The notes under the pieces were generated by a model, which was not told the DNA's origin, searched no databases, and was given only the letters and a program-made list of their open reading frames with translations. The position numbers and the translations under genes were made by a program. Below are positions 23,277 through 31,247 of a stretch of 39,613 nt of DNA, piece after piece (positions within the stretch are counted from its first letter, which is position 1; the number at the start of each line of letters is the position of its first letter). This stretch comes from a virus. The DNA lies in IMG/VR virus record IMGVR_UViG_3300027759_004016, positions 1-39,613 of that record; one strand, given 5' to 3'.

Positions 23277-23588
23277 ATGTCACAAAGCGATACCCGCACA
23301 AGAATCAAGCCATCAGAGGCTGTAAAAGAGCCTCCCATGTTTAAAGTTATCTACTTGAATGATAATCAAACCACAATGGATTTTGTTGTAGACAGTCTGA
23401 TTGAATACTTTGATTATACTGCTGAAACTGCTGAACAAATCACTGTAGATATTCATCAAGCCGGGCAAGCTACTGTGGCAGTGTTGCCTTATGAAATTGC
23501 CGAACAAAAAGGCATCGAAGTCACACTCAGCGCACGTTCACAGAGTTACCCACTGCAAATCAAACTGGAACCCGAGACAGTAAATTAA
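23277..23588 (+). CDS. clpS: ClpS-type N-degron adaptor
   Basis: A 103-residue ClpS homologue, with AAGGAATAG before the ATG. The core FKVIYLNDNQTTMDFVVDSLIEYF matches the ClpS start, and VDIHQAGQATVAVLPYEIAEQK the central helix. Pocket residues that read N-terminal degron residues are mostly kept: N28, D29, M34 and H60 (E. coli N34, D35, M40, H66); D36 is replaced by N30. In bacteria ClpS hands substrates to ClpA, which is not in this window, so it must act with host ClpA or have another partner. The N-terminal tail is ~20 residues. Confidence 0.93.
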   Translation: MSQSDTRTRIKPSEAVKEPPMFKVIYLNDNQTTMDFVVDSLIEYFDYTAETAEQITVDIHQAGQATVAVLPYEIAEQKGIEVTLSARSQSYPLQIKLEPETVN

Positions 23589-24373
23589 TCGTCTACAACA
23601 ATGCGCAAGGGATGATATACGTATTGACGCCATTCGGTATCTCCCCGGCCCCTGCAGTTGTTGACAAAACGCACACCTTGACGTATTTGATCCACTGATC
23701 CGTGATAGTGACCAAAACACCAGGTGTGCAATTTCTTTTCGGTATCTGCACTCAATGCTCGCATCATGAATCCGTTGCCCATTGTGTTAAATCGCAATGT
23801 ATCAGCAAGACCGATGTCGTGTGCTATCAAACTTGAGTTGGGTACAGTGTGTGTGACACAAACAATTTTTTTAACATCTGTATGAGTTTGAAGTCGTTTG
23901 ATACTGGTAGTCATATAACTGGCATCTGTTGTGGCCAGCCGTCCCACAGTTTTTGCAACTTGACCATTGACTCGGCATTGATCTTGAAACCACAATGAAG
24001 TTTGTTCTGCATCTATTGAAGGGTCAAGGTGATATGTCCACCAACCGTTGGTACCTACCACAGCCACTCCGTCGATTACTACAACATTGTCTTGCAAAAA
24101 TACCACGTTGGGTATTTTCTTTAATCTACGAGCAAGATCGGCATAACTGGCATTCAAGTCGTCGTAATGATATCGATGCTCATCGTTGCCATCAACATAA
24201 AATACTGCTTGATAACACGATCCAAGATGCTTCAGGGTGTTTACCACAATCTCGCGGTCACGTGCAAGATCTCCAGCCACAATACAATAAGGGCTGGTGG
24301 CTAGACCAGTCCAATCAAATTTTTCCCAGGTCTCTGCATGCAAATCAGAAATTAAATCAAACGCAACACTCAT
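23585..24373 (-). CDS. Calcineurin-like metallophosphoesterase
   Basis: A 262-residue protein with the two-metal phosphoesterase motifs: LISDLHAE (D10, H12), IVAGDLARD, YVDGNDEHRYH, CVTHTVPNS and CFGHYHGS. The third motif is normally GNHE; here it reads GNDEH, so the asparagine is kept but the histidine has moved, which may alter catalysis. It could act on a nucleotide, phosphodiester or phosphoprotein. It overlaps the clpS stop by 4 bases on the opposite strand. A TTAAATATG element precedes its start (24380-24385). Confidence 0.88.
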   Translation of the reverse strand: MSVAFDLISDLHAETWEKFDWTGLATSPYCIVAGDLARDREIVVNTLKHLGSCYQAVFYVDGNDEHRYHYDDLNASYADLARRLKKIPNVVFLQDNVVVIDGVAVVGTNGWWTYHLDPSIDAEQTSLWFQDQCRVNGQVAKTVGRLATTDASYMTTSIKRLQTHTDVKKIVCVTHTVPNSSLIAHDIGLADTLRFNTMGNGFMMRALSADTEKKLHTWCFGHYHGSVDQIRQGVRFVNNCRGRGDTEWRQYVYHPLRIVVDD

Positions 24374-24397
24374 GATACATATTTAAAAGGATTACAC

Positions 24398-24751
24398 ATG
24401 AACATTATATTTGGAGACGCCTTAGACACACTGCCAGACAACTACACTGTGCTGGAGTTGGATACATTTGTATTTCCCCCTGACAGTAATAAACGTACCA
24501 GTTATTGTGTGGTTGAAAAGGTTCCCTTGGGAGATTTTCCACTATTGGAACCATATCTCAAGGTGCATGCTGACATGATGCAGGCCTATAGAGATCAAAA
24601 CTGGGATTATTGTTTGCATGCCATCAAAGGATTGACAGGACGATGGAATGGTGAGTTAGACAGTTTCTATGCCAACTTGTTGACGCGTGTGGAAAACTAT
24701 AAGGCCAACCCACCAGGTGAATATTTCACTGGTTACATAGATAAACGTTAA
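24398..24751 (+). CDS. Hypothetical phage protein
   Basis: A 117-residue acidic protein (IIFGDALDTLPDNYTVLELDTF, HADMMQAYRDQNWDYCLHAI, LTGRWNGELDSFYANLLTRVE) behind AAAAGGATTACAC. No known domain. Similar ORFs occur as conserved unknowns in T4-like aquatic phages (recall only). It runs convergently into the aminotransferase with a 4-base overlap. Confidence 0.75.
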   Translation: MNIIFGDALDTLPDNYTVLELDTFVFPPDSNKRTSYCVVEKVPLGDFPLLEPYLKVHADMMQAYRDQNWDYCLHAIKGLTGRWNGELDSFYANLLTRVENYKANPPGEYFTGYIDKR

Positions 24752-25917
24752 TCTCTGCGATCTTGCAGTTGTTTAAGACCAACCTTGAGTTGGCTAAAAT
24801 AATTTGCATCTGCACCTAATGGTGCAAATACCTTTACACTGTGTCCGCCAGGTAAACTGGCTGCAAATTTTGCCACGTCAGACAATTCAGCCAACGAAAC
24901 TTCTGTATCAAAATCATAGGCCATGTACGTGTTGGCGCCACGGCAGTTGAGATCTAGTTCTTGCGCTATTTTGCGCAATTCCCATTCAATTCGTTTGGCG
25001 TCAGATAATAGTCCTGTGATCAACCCTGTGGCTATAAGTGCGGCTGCAACACCAGACATGTTGGGCTGCCATGTGTGCCCATGATTCCATGTTTGTTGAT
25101 TTAACTGCGCATTGACTTTTTGATTGCAAACAGCCGCGCCCAACGGACTGTACCCTGCTGTGAGTGATTTGCCAATGGCACATATGTCTGGTTGCACCAG
25201 ATAAGACTCATAACCAAACATTGTGCCATTTGTGCCCCAACAAAATGCCACATCATCCACAATCATCAGTACATTGTTGTCGGTGCAGAGTTTTCTAATC
25301 TCTTGCCAAAATTCCATGCTATACGGAGCCATAGTAGTAGACCAACTCACAGTTTCCATGATCAAGCAACCAATTTTTTTGTTAGTAGTAAAATGCTGTT
25401 TAATTTTGGCCAAGGTAAACTGTTCCCGACCTTTTTGTTGATACGCATATTGCCATTGAGGTCCAGGAACAATAACTGAACGCCTAAGACTGGGGTACTC
25501 TCCACGCAAGTGTTTGGCCAGCATGGTGGTACCATGATAACTGCAATCAAAACTCAAAATTTGTGGGCGATCCTCACCTTGTGCTTGCCAGTATGAATCA
25601 TTCATGGCAACAGCAGCCTCTACAGCATCTGACCCACTTACGGCCCAGGTCAATGCTGCCCAGTTGCCCAGTTTGCAAATCTGATTGACCAATGCACTAT
25701 TCCCTTGTGAACTTTCGCCTGTATTGCCACGAATAAAATTCACAGTGTTTTGTGCAACAGAATCAATGATTTCACGCTGACCATAGCCCAGTATGTAAGC
25801 CATGTTGCCACATTGTATGTCTATGTGTGTTTCACCGTTTTCATACTCAACAAAGTATCTGTGAGTACATCTAACTTTTTTTTCCTGTTCGCCAGGTGAC
25901 CAATATTTTATTTCCAT
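24748..25917 (-). CDS. Class III PLP-dependent aminotransferase
   Basis: A 389-residue fold-type I aminotransferase. It shows CGNMAYILGYGQREI, VSGSDAVEAAVAM (94-106), SYHGTTMLAKHLRG, LIMETV, VDDVAFCWGTNGTMFGYES (D221 region) and the cofactor lysine K250 in AIGKSLTAGYSPLGAAV. Members include glutamate-1-semialdehyde aminomutases and diamine or amino-sugar aminotransferases; which reaction applies is not readable. It lies 3' of the exported protein and glycosyltransferase on the same strand and may share their transcript. It could serve surface glycan or amine metabolism (inference). Confidence 0.9.
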   Translation of the reverse strand: MEIKYWSPGEQEKKVRCTHRYFVEYENGETHIDIQCGNMAYILGYGQREIIDSVAQNTVNFIRGNTGESSQGNSALVNQICKLGNWAALTWAVSGSDAVEAAVAMNDSYWQAQGEDRPQILSFDCSYHGTTMLAKHLRGEYPSLRRSVIVPGPQWQYAYQQKGREQFTLAKIKQHFTTNKKIGCLIMETVSWSTTMAPYSMEFWQEIRKLCTDNNVLMIVDDVAFCWGTNGTMFGYESYLVQPDICAIGKSLTAGYSPLGAAVCNQKVNAQLNQQTWNHGHTWQPNMSGVAAALIATGLITGLLSDAKRIEWELRKIAQELDLNCRGANTYMAYDFDTEVSLAELSDVAKFAASLPGGHSVKVFAPLGADANYFSQLKVGLKQLQDRRD

Positions 25918-25947
25918 GCAAATATATAGCAGGGAAAACTGGGCAGT

Positions 25948-26238
25948 TTAAATTTCTGGTTTGCTGGAGATTTCGCCTGCACCTAATACGCAGGCCATGC
26001 TGGCATCATATTCAATCATGGTCCATGATCGTGTTTCCCGATTGACCAACAGTGTAATATGTGTGCCTGTTGTGGTTTTGCCCACCCACAATGGCGTTTC
26101 TTGAAAGTTGATTGAAAAATAACTCATCACGCTAGATGCGTCAGAACATTTGATTTGCTTTTGCATGTCGACAATTTGTTGGGCGTGGGCTATAGAGCTG
26201 ATTAGGCAGAATAACAACGCCACTGCTGTGTTTTTCAT
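25948..26238 (-). CDS. Small exported (periplasmic) protein
   Basis: A 96-residue protein with a clear signal peptide (MKNTAVALLFCLISSIAHA, cleavage before QQ). ATG 26238 is chosen over the longer frame because GGAGAAG precedes it. The mature part has two cysteines (IKCSDAS, MACVLG), likely a disulphide, and a beta-rich middle. No family was recognised. TATAAT and ATAAATATC elements lie just upstream at ~26258-26268. Confidence 0.75.
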   Translation of the reverse strand: MKNTAVALLFCLISSIAHAQQIVDMQKQIKCSDASSVMSYFSINFQETPLWVGKTTTGTHITLLVNRETRSWTMIEYDASMACVLGAGEISSKPEI

Positions 26239-26263
26239 AGTGGCTTCTCCTGTGTGATATTTA

Positions 26264-27262
26264 TTATACAACAGGTACCAAATTGTCTCGGAATATTTCC
26301 CAGGCTGTTTGCCATGACCAGCGTTGACTGCCGTCCCACACACGATGTCTGGGCAAGAACAAGCAATCTGTCACAGCTTGCTTCAAGTAAGGATTCATGC
26401 ATCCTGTGATGCCTTCGTCTATGACATCCAAGGGACCAGTGGCAGGATACGCAGCCACAGGAGTTCCGCAGGCCATAGCTTCGATCATCACAATGCCAAA
26501 TGTTTCCCATTGACTGGGAAACACAAACACATCTGCTAGGTTGTAGTAGTAGGCTAGATCAGCACCAGTTTTGAATCCCACATACTCTACGTCTGGATAA
26601 CGTGATTGCAATTCTGCACGATAAGGTCCATCGCCTACTAAGATCTTGCGTGAGTTGGGATAACTCATGCCACAGAAATCATCCAAGTTCTTTTCTCGGC
26701 TGACTCTACTGACACACACCAAGGTAGTCTTGTCGTTGGGCAAGCGTTCTCTGGGATAGAATATTTCACGGTCTACACCGCGAGTCCATGGTATGATGTC
26801 ACCGTCAAACCCATGTTCTCGTAGTTCTTGCACCATGGTCTCAGTTGTGGTCAACACCTTGCCCGAGTGTTTGTGAAACCAACGCACTAGAGGCCAAGTA
26901 ATGGCTTCAGGTATGCCAAACAGTTTTCTAAGTCCTTCTGGAAACTTAGTATGATAAGCAGTGTTGTAGCGATAATGATGTTTGTCAAGATATTGTCTAA
27001 CACGCAGACCAACAGGACCCTCTGTGGCGATGTGGATATGATCCGGACGGATCTCCTCAAGTATCGCGCCCACATTCCTGGGAAGGGCAATCTTGACTTG
27101 GTTGTAGCCAGGGCAATCAAAGTAGCGGAACCGCCCGGGATCAAGATATACAACACGATAGTTGTCGCGAATCGCACACGCCTCAATATTTTTGTAAGTG
27201 GTAACCACGCCATTGATTTGATCCGGTAAATTGTCTGTAACGATCAAGATTGTTTTTGACAT
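26264..27262 (-). CDS. GT4 glycosyltransferase, Agt-like, partner of PlcP
   Basis: A 332-residue GT-B glycosyltransferase. It has the donor-site ETFGIVMIE motif (E253...E261), PSQWETFG, LVCVSRVSREKNLDDF and LVGDGPYRAEL. The N-terminal half (VTDNLPDQINGVVTTY, DHIHIATEGPVGLRVRQY, TAYHTKFPEGLR, IIPWTRGVDREIF) is the pattern of bacterial Agt proteins next to plcP. In marine bacteria Agt moves a sugar to diacylglycerol released by PlcP, giving glycolipids that replace phospholipids under phosphate starvation. The gene starts 34 bases after plcP. The length is slightly short for the family (usually ~350-400). Substrate identity is inferred, not shown. Confidence 0.85.
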   Translation of the reverse strand: MSKTILIVTDNLPDQINGVVTTYKNIEACAIRDNYRVVYLDPGRFRYFDCPGYNQVKIALPRNVGAILEEIRPDHIHIATEGPVGLRVRQYLDKHHYRYNTAYHTKFPEGLRKLFGIPEAITWPLVRWFHKHSGKVLTTTETMVQELREHGFDGDIIPWTRGVDREIFYPRERLPNDKTTLVCVSRVSREKNLDDFCGMSYPNSRKILVGDGPYRAELQSRYPDVEYVGFKTGADLAYYYNLADVFVFPSQWETFGIVMIEAMACGTPVAAYPATGPLDVIDEGITGCMNPYLKQAVTDCLFLPRHRVWDGSQRWSWQTAWEIFRDNLVPVV

Positions 27263-27295
27263 TGCCCTGTTACCTTGAATGTTTTAAACTTTAAA

Positions 27296-28168
27296 TCATA
27301 TTTCATAGTCGCCAGCACCTGTTCGCAACTGAGCTGATTTGGGAAAACTAATTCTATTCTTCCGGGTTGATCTTGCGGGTTCGTTGTATGTACTGCTATC
27401 AATATCATCAACCACATTGTCACTCTCCTGTGTCCATGTTACAATTCCCCAGGTACCATCATGACGTTCTACCAAGGCAGTGCATGACTCCACCCAGTCG
27501 CCATCATTCATGTATGTTACGCCATCTATATCTTTAATCTCTGCATGATGTATGTGTCCGCAAATCACACCGTCAAATCCGCGTTTCCGGCAGTACTGGG
27601 CAAGATTATGTTCAAAGTGAAATATAAAGTCTACTGCTTTTTTGACCCGGTGTTTAAGGAACAGGCTAAGGCTAAAGTAACCAAAACCAAAACGATGACG
27701 AATCCAATTAATCCTAGTGTTAAGCCCAAGAATGAAATCATATGCTTTGTCTCCTAACATTGCCAACCACGGAGCCAGTCTAGTTATACCGTCAAACAAG
27801 TCGCCATGCACCACAAGATAGTGCCGACCGTCGGCACCTATGTGTTCTGTTTGATTTACCAATTCAATTATGCCAAACCCGATGCCATACTGCATGAAGG
27901 GTCTTAGAAACTCGTCGTGATTACCAGCCACATATACAACCCTAGTACCGCGCTTGCTATGACCCAACACACGACGAATAACATTGGTGTGACTTTGTTT
28001 CCATCGCCATTTGTTTTGTTTAATTTTCCAAGCATCAATTATATCTCCCACAAGATACAGTGTTTCGCAGGTGTTGTGTTTGAGGAAGTTGTTGAGTTTG
28101 TCAGCCTGGCAATCCTTGGTGCCAAGATGTACATCGCTGATGAAAATACTGCGATAAGTTTTTTGCAT
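27296..28168 (-). CDS. plcP: PlcP-like metallophosphoesterase (phospholipase C / LpxH-related)
   Basis: A 290-residue calcineurin-fold enzyme annotated in bacteria as LpxH-like, or PlcP when paired with agt. Metal and catalytic motifs are SDVHLGT (D12, H14), LVGDIIDAW (D42), AGNHDEFLRP (N83, H84), VVHGDLFD (H121) and ICGHIHHAEI (H205, H207). The insert KQSHTNVIRRVL and NDGDWVESCTALVE fit this subfamily. PlcP removes phospholipid head groups under phosphate starvation, supplying diacylglycerol. A Pho-box-like element ends 22 bases before the start and the putative -10 box ends 5 bases before ATG, so the message may be leaderless. Extra ~45 C-terminal residues are of unknown role. LpxH-type lipid A activity is the alternative. 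Confidence 0.85.
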   Translation of the reverse strand: MQKTYRSIFISDVHLGTKDCQADKLNNFLKHNTCETLYLVGDIIDAWKIKQNKWRWKQSHTNVIRRVLGHSKRGTRVVYVAGNHDEFLRPFMQYGIGFGIIELVNQTEHIGADGRHYLVVHGDLFDGITRLAPWLAMLGDKAYDFILGLNTRINWIRHRFGFGYFSLSLFLKHRVKKAVDFIFHFEHNLAQYCRKRGFDGVICGHIHHAEIKDIDGVTYMNDGDWVESCTALVERHDGTWGIVTWTQESDNVVDDIDSSTYNEPARSTRKNRISFPKSAQLRTGAGDYEI

Positions 28169-28189
28169 GTATTATTTAAATCTATATGT

Positions 28190-28207
28190 GTTACAATAAC
28201 ATTACAA
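28190..28207 (-). promoter_or_regulatory. Pho-box-like element upstream of plcP
   Basis: Read on the minus strand: TTGTAAT-GTTA-TTGTAAC, two 7-bp repeats with an 11-bp period, as in PhoB sites (CTGTCAT-N4-CTGTCAT). Ten bases further is TTAAATAAT, the same element at the same distance as upstream of pstS. Its direction points to plcP-agt, not to the gene at 28223. Confidence 0.7.
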
Positions 28208-28222
28208 ACCGCCATCACATAA

Positions 28223-28894
28223 ATGTGTAATATACCGGCACATAAATACCCCGTGAAACCCACTATAGCCCTGTTCATCTATGATCCCAAATGCTCAGTA
28301 CAATGCGGCAATGGCATGATACAGGCATTGAGTCCCTACTACAACTTCAAACTGTTCTCAAAGAATCGTGTGGAAGATGTGTTCTTTGATGATGTGGACA
28401 TGGTTGCTGTACCCGGCGGCATCGGTGACGCAGATGTCTTTAAGCAACTGTTCAAAAACAACGGCGACCGTGTGCGTAAATTTATTGCTGATGGTGGTAG
28501 ATATCTGGGCATTTGTATGGGCGCTTACTGGGCAGGAAGCCACTATCTCAACGTGCTTCAAGATGTAGATGCTGTACAATACTTGAAACGCCCAGGTGCA
28601 GACACACGCAGACCGCATGCTAAAAACATGCCTATCACCTGGCGCGGACAACCTGACCACATGTTCTGGTACGACGGATGTGCGCTAGTTGGAGACAACA
28701 CCAAGTTTGAAACTGTGTCAACTTATGTCAACGGTGATGCCATGGCCATCATACAAAATAGAATTGGCCTGATTGGTTGTCATCCTGAAGCAGACAAATT
28801 TTGGTATGATGGTTACTCATGGATGCGCCGACATTGGACCGGCAATCGTCATGCACAACTGGTAGAGTTTACCGACCAAATCATGCGGTCATAA
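28223..28894 (+). CDS. Glutamine-amidotransferase-like protein (BPL_N type)
   Basis: A 223-residue class I GATase-like protein. The nucleophile elbow is LGICMGAYWAGS (C98); the partner His is in IGCHPEADKFW. The start IALFIYDPKCSVQC and VAVPGGIGDADVFK resemble the N-terminal domain of biotin-protein-ligase-like proteins, a group without assigned chemistry. ATG 28223 lacks a ribosome-binding site; GTG 28253, directly after CATAAATACC, is an alternative start and would leave IALFIYD at the N-terminus. Divergent to plcP. Function unknown; hydrolysis or salvage of a small amide is possible. Confidence 0.8.
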   Translation: MCNIPAHKYPVKPTIALFIYDPKCSVQCGNGMIQALSPYYNFKLFSKNRVEDVFFDDVDMVAVPGGIGDADVFKQLFKNNGDRVRKFIADGGRYLGICMGAYWAGSHYLNVLQDVDAVQYLKRPGADTRRPHAKNMPITWRGQPDHMFWYDGCALVGDNTKFETVSTYVNGDAMAIIQNRIGLIGCHPEADKFWYDGYSWMRRHWTGNRHAQLVEFTDQIMRS

Positions 28895-28916
28895 AAAAAG
28901 GCCCTTTTGGGCCCTT
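28893..28916 (-). terminator. Rho-independent terminator of the porin gene
   Basis: On the minus strand AAGGGCCC, loop AAAA and GGGCCTTT form 8 pairs (one G-U), followed by TTTTA. It lies ~60 bases past the porin stop. Read on the plus strand it has no T-run, though it also overlaps the stop of the GATase-like gene. Confidence 0.8.
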
Positions 28917-28974
28917 AGTACTGGTTACGAGGTCCAGTGCCGCTCTATCGTTGCGGTCGGTTTAAAAACTTGGT

Positions 28975-30111
28975 TTAGAAGCGGTATTGCACACCAACTG
29001 CCACAGCCTGTTGTTTGTACTTGCTGTCAGCATAGGTTGATCCGTCACCGTTGGGAACCCAACGATCATAGATTGTGAATGGGCTCACTGCACCACTTGC
29101 ACGGTTGGCCACAACATAGTCAACAAACACTTGTGTGCGCTTGCTGAAGTCATAAGTCGCACCCACAGCAGTCATTTTCACATTGTCTTTGCCAGCAGTG
29201 ATTTTGTCTTGCACATTGTAGTAGCCAGCATTTACACCAACGTTGGCATTGACCTTGTACTTGGCGCCCATAAACCAGGTGTTGGCATCTGTCTTGCCGT
29301 CTACCTTGCTAGAACTTGAGTAGTAGGTGGTCTGTGCTGTGGGGTTACGAGTTTGTGCATAACCAGCATTCACTGTCAATGCAGGGCTCACTGCGTATTT
29401 TGCAGCCACCAAGTCAATGGTTTCGCTGACCACAGCAGTGCTCAAACGAACTTCTGCACGAGAATATGCAACAGCAAGGTCACCAACAGTGTAAGTACCG
29501 CCTAGGTTGTAGCTCTTTTTGTAGTCGTTGTTGTCCAACTGGTTGCCAAAACTATAAGCACCGTCCAACACCAAACCACCAAAACTGGGGGATGTGTAAC
29601 GAACCATGTTGTCAAAGCGGCTAACACCTGAACCTGAGTAGAAACCTGCGTAACGAGCGATTGGCTTCAGGCCACCAAAGTTCCAGTTACTACGTGAGTC
29701 AAATTCATCAGCCACTGAGTACAGGTGTGTTTTGCCACGGCCTAGTTTGACTTCACCAAAACCACCTGACAAGGCCACATTGGCTTCACGGTCAAACAAG
29801 GTGCTTGAACCTGAACCAGTGCCAGCAGAGTCTTTACCAGCACCGCCAGTGCGCAAGCTCATGTTGCCTTCCAGGGTTAATGTGGCTTTCAAGCCATCGC
29901 CCAGGTCTTCTGAACTCTTGATACCAAAACGGTTGCTGTTGTGCAACTGTTCGCCCAGGCCTTGGAAGTTGCTGTTGCTGCTGGAAAACCCAGAACCACT
30001 AACAACACCAGCACCTGCCACACCGTAAAGTTGTGTGCTTTGTGCCTGTGCTGTGCCAGCAGTGATGCCAGCAGCCAACAACGTGGCTAGAACAATATTT
30101 GTAAATTTCAT
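28975..30111 (-). CDS. Outer-membrane porin, betaproteobacterial type
   Basis: A 378-residue trimeric-type porin. It has the signal peptide MKFTNIVLATLLAAGITAGTAQA then QSTQLYGVAGAG. Successive amphipathic strands include SNRFGIKSSEDLGDGLKATLTLEG, FDREANVALSGGFGEVKLGR, DNMVRYTSPSFGG, and it ends QAVAVGVQYRF with C-terminal Phe for BAM-dependent insertion. The pattern NRFGIKSSEDLGDGLKA...FGEVKLGR is that of Burkholderiales Porin_4 proteins. ATG 30111 with GGAGATTCT is chosen over the ATG 18 bases upstream. It has its own promoter and terminator. A porin is a rare phage cargo and points to the host group. It may raise small-anion (for instance phosphate) uptake, or change the receptor; both are inference. 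Confidence 0.93.
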   Translation of the reverse strand: MKFTNIVLATLLAAGITAGTAQAQSTQLYGVAGAGVVSGSGFSSSNSNFQGLGEQLHNSNRFGIKSSEDLGDGLKATLTLEGNMSLRTGGAGKDSAGTGSGSSTLFDREANVALSGGFGEVKLGRGKTHLYSVADEFDSRSNWNFGGLKPIARYAGFYSGSGVSRFDNMVRYTSPSFGGLVLDGAYSFGNQLDNNDYKKSYNLGGTYTVGDLAVAYSRAEVRLSTAVVSETIDLVAAKYAVSPALTVNAGYAQTRNPTAQTTYYSSSSKVDGKTDANTWFMGAKYKVNANVGVNAGYYNVQDKITAGKDNVKMTAVGATYDFSKRTQVFVDYVVANRASGAVSPFTIYDRWVPNGDGSTYADSKYKQQAVAVGVQYRF

Positions 30112-30139
30112 AGAATCTCCTTTTTTCATTTACTTTCCT

Positions 30140-30167
30140 AGTATAACATATTATGTAGTTTTGTCAA
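30140..30167 (-). promoter_or_regulatory. Porin promoter
   Basis: Minus strand: TTGACA (30162-30167), 16-base spacer, TATACT (30140-30145). It lies between the pstS stop and the porin start, so the porin can be expressed independently of the Pho-box unit. Confidence 0.82.
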
Positions 30168-30178
30168 GCCCACATAAT

Positions 30179-31195
30179 TTATTTCTTGATTTGTGTCCAA
30201 ACATCACTGCGGATGCGATCTGTCACTGCTTTTGGTAGCGGGACATAATCAAGATCGGCAGCCAATTTGCCACCATTCGCAAATGCCCAATCAAAGAATT
30301 TTACAACTTCTTGACTGGTTTTGGAATTTTTGGGTTCACGGTACATGAGAATAAAAGTTGCACCTGTGATGGGCCAGGCTTGATCTCCCTTTTGATTCAC
30401 AAGGCTGATGCCCATGCCTGGAGTTGAAAACCAATCTGCTCCTGAGGCAGCAGCCGCAAATGTCAAATCGTCTGGCTCTACGTATTTACCATTACGATTT
30501 TGCAGTTTGACATAAGTCATCTTGTTTTTCTTGGCGTAGGCATACTCTACGTAACCAATTGAGTTCTTGACCCGTGCCACATTGGCTGCAACACCTTCGT
30601 TGCCTTTACCGCCTACACTGCTGGCAGCAGGCCACTTAACAGCCGCACCTTTGCCCACTTGCTCTTTCCAAACTGTACTGACTTCGCTCAAGTAGTCGGT
30701 GAATATGAATGTTGTGCCCGAACCGTCTGCACGATGCACAATGGTAATGGGCTCATCGGGCAGTTTAATTTTTGGATTCAATTCCTGAATGCGCTTGTCA
30801 TTCCACACAACAATATGTCCAACAAAGATTTTGGCCAACACTTCACCGGTCAACTGTAGTTCGCCTGGCTTGACGCCTTCCACGTTGATAATTGGTACAA
30901 CACCACCCAACACTGTGGGGAACTGTACTAGGCCTGCGGCTGTTAATTCATCACCTTTCAGAGGTGCATCTGTGGCACCAAAATCCACTGTGGCTGCCTT
31001 GATCTGTTTGATGCCGCCTGAACTGCCAATGCTTTGATAGTTCAATTGAACGTCAGTTTTATCTTTGTATGCTTCTGACCACTTGCTATAAATGGGAAAG
31101 GGGAAGGTTGCGCCTGCCCCTGTGATTGTTTCTGCGTTTGCTTGTGGGCTCATCAAATACAATGATGCCGCTATAACTGCCAAGATTTTTTTCAT
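30179..31195 (-). CDS. pstS: Phosphate ABC transporter periplasmic binding protein PstS
   Basis: A 338-residue PstS. ATG 31195 with AAAGGAACAAACAC is preferred over the longer frame. It has the signal peptide MKKILAVIAASLYLMSPQANA then ETITGAGATFPFPIYSKW. Phosphate-binding stretches are TGAGATFPFP, SIGSSGGIKQI, DFGATDAPLKG and HRADGSGTTFIFTDYL. It catches phosphate in the periplasm and passes it to host PstCAB, none of which are in this window. PstS is a known cyanophage auxiliary gene under Pho control. The gene is preceded by a Pho-box-like element at 31248. It is followed by the porin gene. Confidence 0.96.
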   Translation of the reverse strand: MKKILAVIAASLYLMSPQANAETITGAGATFPFPIYSKWSEAYKDKTDVQLNYQSIGSSGGIKQIKAATVDFGATDAPLKGDELTAAGLVQFPTVLGGVVPIINVEGVKPGELQLTGEVLAKIFVGHIVVWNDKRIQELNPKIKLPDEPITIVHRADGSGTTFIFTDYLSEVSTVWKEQVGKGAAVKWPAASSVGGKGNEGVAANVARVKNSIGYVEYAYAKKNKMTYVKLQNRNGKYVEPDDLTFAAAASGADWFSTPGMGISLVNQKGDQAWPITGATFILMYREPKNSKTSQEVVKFFDWAFANGGKLAADLDYVPLPKAVTDRIRSDVWTQIKK

Positions 31196-31247
31196 GTGTT
31201 TGTTCCTTTGTGAATGTGCGATGCACAAATTATTTAAACACAAAGAT

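Noticed and set aside
24748-31195. Interpretation of this stretch as host chromosome or prophage flank
   Set aside because: Although porin, pstS and plcP-agt are bacterial-type genes, they are interleaved with small phage-type genes (31260, 24398), lack the bacterial neighbours (pstCAB, phoU), and share compact phage spacing. A chimeric assembly cannot be excluded without read mapping.
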